A DNA stretch of 5,769 nucleotides from Burkholderiales bacterium. GTDB taxonomy: Bacteria > Pseudomonadota > Gammaproteobacteria > Burkholderiales > Burkholderiaceae. The stretch covers positions 1-5,769 of the forward strand of contig CANFNO010000217.1 of NCBI GenBank assembly GCA_947447845.1, given 5' to 3'. A program made the position numbers and the translations under genes. This document shows, in pieces, positions 1 through 5,769 of the stretch. The notes below the pieces were generated by a model. The model saw nothing but the letters and a program-made list of their open reading frames with translations, was not told the DNA's origin and made no database searches. Positions within the stretch are counted from its first letter, which is position 1, and every line of letters begins with the position of its first letter.

Positions 1-461
1 ACCTTTGCCGACCAAGTGGTGGTGATGACCAGGGGGCGTGCGGTGCAAACCGGCTCAGCCGCTGATTTGTTCGAGCGCCCCAGCCACACTTTTGTGGGCC
101 ACTTCATTGGCTCGCCGGGCATGAACTTTCTGCCTGGCAGCATGACCGCCGCAGGCTTTCACACGGCCGGCGCAACCGTGGCGGCACCGGCGGGGCGTCG
201 ATTGCCGGACGGTGAATTCAAGCTTGGCGTGCGTCCGGAATACGTCAGTCTGGCCGCCGTCAATGCCGAGGGCGCCTTGTCGATGACGGTGACACAGGTG
301 CAAGACGTGGGCACGCATGTGATCGTCAGCGCCAAGCGCGAGGGCCACACCGTTAAAGCGCGCTTGCAGGTCAACAGCACCCACTTGACGGCTGGCGACA
401 ACGTCTGGCTGCAGGTGATGGGCGAGCACACCTGCTTCTACAAGAACGAGGAGATCGTGGC

Positions 462-465
<4 letters not shown>
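1..465 (+). CDS. glpT: ABC transporter ATP-binding protein, C-terminal part (glycerol uptake, GlpT-type), 5' truncated
   Basis: Only the last 154 residues are present; the frame is open from base 1. It begins TFADQVVVM, the stretch that follows the switch histidine (H-loop) in MalK/UgpC-type ATPases, so Walker A, Q-loop, signature and Walker B lie left of the window. The next residues (VQTGSAADLFERP, then a GSPGMNFLPG segment) are the usual end of the nucleotide-binding domain and entry to the TOBE-like C-terminal domain. That domain includes GVRPEYV and continues as beta-rich sequence to the stop. In this family the protein is cytoplasmic, binds the permeases and hydrolyses ATP to drive import. 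The gene ends in an ATGA overlap with the downstream permease, which implies translational coupling. Which of the two ATPases of a GlpS/GlpT pair this is follows from position only: it is the one next to the permeases. The name is unrelated to E. coli GlpT. The ATPase call is firm; the substrate comes from the neighbours. Confidence 0.9.
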
Positions 466-2160
<1,695 letters not shown>

Positions 2161-2177
2161 GTTGAGAGGAATCTGCA

Positions 2178-2486
2178 ATGTTTGAATGGATGGCTTGGAC
2201 CACACCTGTGGCCGTTTTCTTCTGCAGCATCGCGTTGATGCTGGCTGGCATGACGGTGTGGGAAATCAAATCCCCCACCACGCTGCGTAAAGGCTTTTTG
2301 CCCATTGAGACCACACGCGGTGATCGCCTCTTTATCGGCCTGCTTAGCGCGGCCTACGTGAACCTGGCCTTTGTCGGCATCAGCGGACGCCTGGTCGAGT
2401 GGATGAATCTGGAGGCGGAGCCCTCCATATGGATCAGCTTTGTCCTGTCCATGGCACTGCTAGGTCTGATCATGCGCAAGGGCTGA
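2178..2486 (+). CDS. glpU: Small integral membrane protein, DUF2160 family (GlpU-type)
   Basis: This is a 102-residue protein with three hydrophobic segments, at about 8-28, 51-69 and 83-99. The loop between the first two carries a polar, family-typical stretch, LRKGFLPIETTRGDRLFI (about 36-53). I recognise this as the DUF2160 family, which recurs next to the permeases of glycerol-type ABC transporters in Proteobacteria; its molecular role is not known to me. It has no EAA loop, no ATP-binding motif and no cleavable signal peptide, so it is neither a third permease of the usual kind nor a binding protein. An accessory subunit that stabilises or gates the channel is a reasonable inference. The start is supported by GAGAGGA at 2164-2170, 7 bases before the ATG, and the gene begins 17 bases after the glpQ stop, so it belongs to the same transcript. 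Confidence 0.85.
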   Translation: MFEWMAWTTPVAVFFCSIALMLAGMTVWEIKSPTTLRKGFLPIETTRGDRLFIGLLSAAYVNLAFVGISGRLVEWMNLEAEPSIWISFVLSMALLGLIMRKG

Positions 2487-2590
2487 ATCAGCCAATTCGC
2501 AAAGTAACTGATTTCCCAAGTCCGCAGCTCGTTCCCCCTGGAGTCGCGGCATTTACCAAACAGGGGTTCAACAGAATGAGGAGATCGACA
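2487..2590 (+). other. Intergenic spacer before the binding-protein gene, with a weak inverted repeat
   Basis: This 104-base gap is the first real spacer in the operon. CCCCTG at 2535-2540 can pair with CAGGGG at 2561-2566 across a 20-base loop, giving a modest six-pair stem. A 13-base dyad, GGCTGA-A-TCAGCC, spans 2481-2493 over the glpU stop codon. Neither is followed by a T tract, so there is no intrinsic terminator. No convincing -35/-10 pair is visible. Structures at this place often help a binding-protein message outlast the permease message, but that is only a possibility here. Confidence 0.4.
2578..2583 (+). promoter_or_regulatory. Ribosome binding site that fixes the glpV start
   Basis: GAGGAG lies 7 bases before ATG 2591. 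An in-frame ATG at 2576 overlaps this site and lacks its own good Shine-Dalgarno sequence, so 2591 is preferred. The choice also gives a compact signal peptide beginning MKLK. Confidence 0.85.
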
Positions 2591-4321
2591 ATGAAGCTGA
2601 AGTATTCCGTATTGGCAGTTGCTCTAGCCTGCGCAGTAGGTGGGCAGGCGTGGGCCGATGAGGCTGCCGCCAAGAAGTGGATAGATAGCGAATTCCAGCC
2701 ATCAACCTTGAGCAAAGCGGAGCAAGCCACTGAGATGAAGTGGTTCATCGACGCTGCCAAGAAGTTGCGCGACGCCGGTGTGACTGAAGTCAGCGCGGTC
2801 TCTGAAACCCTGACTGTGCATGAATATGAGTCCAAGACGCTTGCCAAAGCCTTTGAGGAAATCACTGGCATCAAGGTCAAGCACGACCTGATCCAGGAAG
2901 GCGATGTGGTTGAGAAACTGCAAACCTCCATGCAGTCCGGCAAGTCGATTTATGACGGCTGGATCAGCGATTCCGATTTGATCGGCACCCACTACCGCTA
3001 CGGCAAGATCCTTAACTTGACCGACTACATGACGGGCAAGGGCAAGGACTACACCAACCCGGGTTTGGATATCAAAGACTTCATCGGCACCAGCTTCACC
3101 ACCGCCCCGGACGGCAAGCTGTACCAATTGCCAACCCAGCAGTTTGCCAACCTGTATTGGTTCCGCGCCGACCTGTTCGAGAAGCCGGAGCTAAAGGCCA
3201 AGTTCAAAGCCAAGTACGGCTATGACCTGGGCGTGCCGCTCAACTGGAGTGCCTACGAAGACATCGCCGCCTTCTTCAGTGAAGACGTCAAGACCATCGA
3301 CGGCAAGCCAATCTATGGTCACATGGATTACGGCAAAAAGGACCCATCGTTGGGCTGGCGTTTTACCGATGCATGGCTCTCCATGGCTGGTACGGCTGAC
3401 ATTGGTATTCCAAACGGCAAGCCGGTGGACGAGTGGGGCATTCGTGCCTCAGCTGACGGCTGCACGCCTCTGGGCGCATCCGTATCCCGGGGTGGTGCCA
3501 CCAACTCGCCTGCTGCTGTCTACGCGTTGACCAAGTACATCGACTGGATGAAGAAGTACGCACCCAAGGAAGCCACCGGCATGACCTTTGGTGAAGCCGG
3601 CCCCGTACCCGCACAAGGCCAGATCGCCCAACAGATCTTCTGGTACACCGCCTTTACCGCTGACATGGTGAAACCGGGACTGCCTGTGGTGAATGCTGAC
3701 GGCACACCCAAGTGGCGCATGGCCCCTGGCCCGAACGGCCCGTACTGGAAGCAAGGCATGCAAAACGGCTACCAGGACGTGGGCTCCTGGACTTTCTTCA
3801 AGGACCATGACGCCAACAAGGTGGCAGCGGCCTGGCTCTACGCCCAGTTTGTAACCAGCAAGACCGTGTCGCTGAAGAAGTCCACCGTGGGCCTGACCTT
3901 CGTGCGCGACAGCGATATCCGTTCTGAGACCATGACCAAGATGGCGCCCAAGTTGGGTGGACTGGTTGAGTTCTACCGCAGCCCGGCTCGTGTGGCCTGG
4001 ACACCTACCGGAACCAATGTGCCCGACTACCCCAAGCTGGCCCAGCTTTGGTGGAAGAACGTAGCGGTTGCTGTGACGGGTGAGAAAACTCCGCAAGCCG
4101 CGATGGACAACCTGGCTGAAGAGATGGATGGCGTGATGGGTCGACTGGAGCGTTCGGGCATGGCAGTTTGCCCACCCAAGCTCAACGCCAAGAGCAGCCC
4201 TGACAAATGGCTGAGCGACAAGGGTGCGCCATGGAAGAAACTGGCGAACGAAAAGCCCAAGGGCGAAACCATTGCCTATGACACGCTGCTGAATGCCTGG
4301 AAGAGCGGCAAGGTGCGCTAA
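2591..4321 (+). CDS. glpV: Periplasmic substrate-binding protein of the glycerol ABC transporter (GlpV-type)
   Basis: The product has 576 residues, long for a CUT1-type binding protein (commonly around 400-450) but, as I recall, normal for the GlpV-type group. It starts with a classical signal peptide: MKLK, a hydrophobic core at about 5-17, and a likely signal peptidase I cut after A22 in QAWA|DEA. A charged helical segment (about 23-70) precedes the first lobe. The family-typical stretches follow: HEYESKTLAKAFEEITGIKV (77-96), IQEGDVVEKLQTSMQSG (101-117), DGKLYQLPTQQFANLYWF (174-191), MDYGKKDPSLGWRFTDAWLS (245-264), EAGPVPAQGQIAQQ (335-348), and EFYRSPARVAWTPTGTNVP (460-478). The mature protein has just two cysteines, C291 and C527, which could form a disulfide. 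It would deliver the solute to the permease pair. Glycerol is the expected ligand from relatives and from glpD beside it; another polyol cannot be excluded. Confidence 0.92.
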   Translation: MKLKYSVLAVALACAVGGQAWADEAAAKKWIDSEFQPSTLSKAEQATEMKWFIDAAKKLRDAGVTEVSAVSETLTVHEYESKTLAKAFEEITGIKVKHDLIQEGDVVEKLQTSMQSGKSIYDGWISDSDLIGTHYRYGKILNLTDYMTGKGKDYTNPGLDIKDFIGTSFTTAPDGKLYQLPTQQFANLYWFRADLFEKPELKAKFKAKYGYDLGVPLNWSAYEDIAAFFSEDVKTIDGKPIYGHMDYGKKDPSLGWRFTDAWLSMAGTADIGIPNGKPVDEWGIRASADGCTPLGASVSRGGATNSPAAVYALTKYIDWMKKYAPKEATGMTFGEAGPVPAQGQIAQQIFWYTAFTADMVKPGLPVVNADGTPKWRMAPGPNGPYWKQGMQNGYQDVGSWTFFKDHDANKVAAAWLYAQFVTSKTVSLKKSTVGLTFVRDSDIRSETMTKMAPKLGGLVEFYRSPARVAWTPTGTNVPDYPKLAQLWWKNVAVAVTGEKTPQAAMDNLAEEMDGVMGRLERSGMAVCPPKLNAKSSPDKWLSDKGAPWKKLANEKPKGETIAYDTLLNAWKSGKVR

Positions 4322-4441
4322 AGAAAGGGTATAGCCGGTGTTGGGAGCGACGTTAGCGGGTGTCCGCTACCGTCGCCCTGCGCGGGTGCCTGATTCCGGC
4401 TCCCGCATTCCTTCCCGAATGATTGAAATGTGAAACTCGAT
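4322..4441 (+). other. Structured spacer between glpV and glpD
   Basis: This 120-base gap holds no gene that I can support. Its centre folds into a strong hairpin (listed separately), and its flanks offer alternative pairings: GGGAGC at 4343-4348 with GCTCCC at 4399-4404, and GCCGG at 4334-4338 with CCGGC at 4396-4400. There is no clear sigma-70 promoter: the TTGAAA at 4424-4429 is too close to the glpD start to serve as a -35 element. The spacer is therefore more likely an internal control or processing region than a separate transcription unit, though a weak or alternative-sigma promoter cannot be ruled out by eye. Confidence 0.5.
4343..4378 (+). other. Strong RNA hairpin downstream of glpV
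   Basis: GCGACG (4347-4352) pairs with CGTCGC (4371-4376), and TAGCGG (4354-4359) pairs with CCGCTA (4364-4369), closing a four-base GTGT loop. The only internal mismatch is T4353 against C4370. Two more G-C pairs can form at the base if A4346 is bulged. That is about 12 to 14 pairs in total. No run of T follows, so it is not a standard intrinsic terminator. A role in protecting the 3' end of the glpV message, or in partial attenuation before glpD, is plausible. Confidence 0.65.
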
Positions 4442-5769
4442 ATGGCCTCAGTCGCTCAACCGCTGCAAACCACGCGCAAGGACTTGCTGGCGCGTCTGGC
4501 AGAGGATCGGGTCTATGACCTTGCTGTGGTCGGCGGCGGCGCCACTGGCCTGGGCGTCGCGCTCGATGCGGCAGCGCGTGGGTTTAGCGTGCTGCTGCTG
4601 GAGTCGCATGATTTTGCCAAGGGCACTTCATCCCGAGCCACCAAGCTGGTGCATGGTGGTGTGCGCTACTTGGCGCAAGGCAATATTTCTCTGGTACGCG
4701 AGGCGCTGCACGAGCGCACCACCCTGCTGCGCAATGCGCCGCATCTTGCGCAGCCGCTGGCCTTTGTGGTGCCTTCCTATCACTGGTGGGAAGCGCCGTT
4801 TTACGGTATCGGCTTAACGATGTACGACCTGCTGGCGGGCAAGGCAGGTCTGGGTAAAACGCGTTTTCTTGGCGCGAAGGAAACTGCCAAGGCTCTGCCG
4901 GCAGTGCGCTTGGAGGGGCTGAAGGGCGGTGTTCAATACTGGGATGGCCAATTTAATGATGCGCGCTTGGCACTCGCGCTGGCCCGTACGGCTGCCACAC
5001 GCGGTGCGTTGCTGGTGAATTACTGTGCCGCCACCGGCCTTTTGTATGAGGGCGGAAAAATCAGCGGACTGCAGGCGCAGGACACCATAAGCGGAAAGAA
5101 CTACCGTGTGCGCGCCCGCTGCGTGGTCAATGCCGCAGGGGTGTGGGTGGACTCCCTGCGTGAAATGGACGGTCCGGCACACAGCGCAGGTGGAGGTCGT
5201 GCGATTCAGCCCATGGTGGCCCCAAGCCAAGGTGTGCACATCGTAGTGGATCGCAGCTTTCTGGACTCCGATACAGCGCTGATGGTGCCCAAGACTTCGG
5301 ACGGCAGGGTGCTGTTTGCCGTGCCATGGCTAGGCAAAGTGATCCTGGGTACAACCGATACGCCCCGCAATGACCTGGCGCGTGAGCCACTGGCCTTCGC
5401 TGAAGAGGTCGAGTTCATATTAAGAGAGTCGGCCCGCTACTTACGCAAGGCGCCGACCCGTGCAGACATCAAGAGCATCTGGGTAGGCTTGAGGCCGCTG
5501 GTCAAGCCACAGGACGACGATGGCGAAAGTACCAAGGCCCTGAGCCGGGAACACACGGTGATCGTGAGTCGAAGCGGCCTGGTGACGGTTACTGGCGGAA
5601 AATGGACCACGTATCGCGCCATGGCCGAGGATGTTTTGGAAAAGTGTGCAGACAAAGCATTGTTGGAGTCGCGCCCGTCAGGGCAGACCGAGGAATTGCG
5701 TCTGGTTGGCGCCGATACGTCCACGCAATTGGTTCCTGTTTCGGTCAGTAAAACCGAAGGCCCGCATTC
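4442..5769 (+). CDS. glpD: FAD-dependent glycerol-3-phosphate dehydrogenase, 3' truncated
   Basis: The frame is open to the window edge, giving the first 442 residues; relatives run to somewhat over 500. The enzyme oxidises sn-glycerol 3-phosphate to dihydroxyacetone phosphate and passes electrons through FAD to quinone at the inner face of the membrane. Visible motifs are the dinucleotide-binding fold YDLAVVGGGATGLGVALDAA (25-44, glycines 31, 33 and 36, acidic end at E54), the flavin-contact stretch GTSSRATKLVHGGVRYL (61-77), VNAAGVWVD (229-237), FAVPWLGKVILGTTDTP (292-308), VGLRPLV (348-354) and VTGGKWTTYRAMAED (383-397). R351 and K387 match positions of conserved active-site residues in the GlpD family. 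About 24 residues precede the FAD fold, more than in E. coli GlpD. The start is uncertain: ATG 4442 has no good Shine-Dalgarno sequence, and an in-frame GTG at 4430 is the only upstream alternative before a stop at 4424. Expression is probably linked to the transporter genes. Confidence 0.94.
   Translation, partial: MASVAQPLQTTRKDLLARLAEDRVYDLAVVGGGATGLGVALDAAARGFSVLLLESHDFAKGTSSRATKLVHGGVRYLAQGNISLVREALHERTTLLRNAPHLAQPLAFVVPSYHWWEAPFYGIGLTMYDLLAGKAGLGKTRFLGAKETAKALPAVRLEGLKGGVQYWDGQFNDARLALALARTAATRGALLVNYCAATGLLYEGGKISGLQAQDTISGKNYRVRARCVVNAAGVWVDSLREMDGPAHSAGGGRAIQPMVAPSQGVHIVVDRSFLDSDTALMVPKTSDGRVLFAVPWLGKVILGTTDTPRNDLAREPLAFAEEVEFILRESARYLRKAPTRADIKSIWVGLRPLVKPQDDDGESTKALSREHTVIVSRSGLVTVTGGKWTTYRAMAEDVLEKCADKALLESRPSGQTEELRLVGADTSTQLVPVSVSKTEGPH

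Noticed and set aside
2399..2590. N-terminal extension of glpV by 64 codons, overlapping glpU.
   Set aside because: The extension would bury the signal peptide deep inside the protein, and a strong ribosome binding site stands directly before ATG 2591.
2624..2632. Possible lipobox (ALAC) at C14 of the binding protein.
   Set aside because: The -3 position is alanine and -2 is leucine, a poor lipobox, while the AWA|D signal peptidase I site after residue 22 is standard.
2488..2943. Open frame of 151 codons on the - strand over the glpU-glpV gap and the glpV start.
   Set aside because: The translation looks like low-complexity antisense of the signal peptide and first lobe, with no family resemblance and no supporting start signal.
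3449..4096. Long open frame (215 codons) on the - strand inside glpV.
   Set aside because: It lies wholly opposite a well-conserved binding-protein gene, its product shows no recognisable domain, and long antisense frames are expected at this GC content.
4343..4378. Intrinsic terminator after glpV.
   Set aside because: The stem is strong but no T tract follows; the downstream bases are GC-rich. It is kept only as a hairpin of unknown role.
4386..4433. Mini open frame of 15 codons (GTG start, ending in ATGTGA) just before glpD that could act as a leader peptide.
   Set aside because: It has no ribosome binding site, no run of regulatory codons, and is short enough to occur by chance.
4424..4452. 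Promoter with TTGAAA as a -35 element for glpD.
   Set aside because: The -10 element would fall at about 4447-4452, inside the coding region, and no TATAAT-like sequence is there.
4515..4817. Open frame of 100 codons on the + strand inside glpD in another frame.
   Set aside because: It covers the FAD-binding region of glpD, whose own frame carries all the expected motifs; the alternate product is an arginine- and alanine-rich shadow.

Overview
The window is about 60% GC, tightly packed, and read entirely on the + strand. It is the 3' part of a glycerol uptake and oxidation operon. The proteins resemble the proteobacterial glycerol ABC transporter known in Rhizobium as GlpSTPQUV, followed by an FAD-dependent glycerol-3-phosphate dehydrogenase (GlpD). 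The wording of GlpD and of the binding protein is closest to what I recall from Betaproteobacteria of the order Burkholderiales, probably Comamonadaceae. That assignment rests on recalled family resemblance, not on a search.

Layout: 1-465 is the C-terminal part of an ABC ATPase (GlpT-type). 462-1355 is a MalF-like permease (GlpP-type), starting inside the ATPase stop codon region with a 4-base ATGA overlap. 1348-2160 is a MalG-like permease (GlpQ-type) overlapping its predecessor by 8 bases. 2178-2486 is a small three-helix membrane protein of the DUF2160 family (GlpU-type). A 104-base gap leads to 2591-4321, a large periplasmic binding protein with a signal peptide (GlpV-type). A 120-base gap containing a strong hairpin then leads to glpD, which starts at 4442 and runs off the right edge.

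How the parts fit: the binding protein would capture the solute in the periplasm, the two permeases would form the channel, and the ATPase (with a partner presumably just left of the window) would power it. GlpD would oxidise sn-glycerol 3-phosphate to dihydroxyacetone phosphate at the membrane, passing electrons to quinone. A glycerol kinase is needed to join the two halves if the substrate is glycerol; none is in view, and it may lie outside either edge.

No mobile element, CRISPR array, tRNA, rRNA or clear promoter is visible. I see no previously undescribed system. The least understood items are the DUF2160 protein, the structured glpV-glpD spacer, and the weak translation start of glpD. 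The gene names follow the Rhizobium scheme and must not be confused with E. coli glpT (antiporter) or glpQ (phosphodiesterase).
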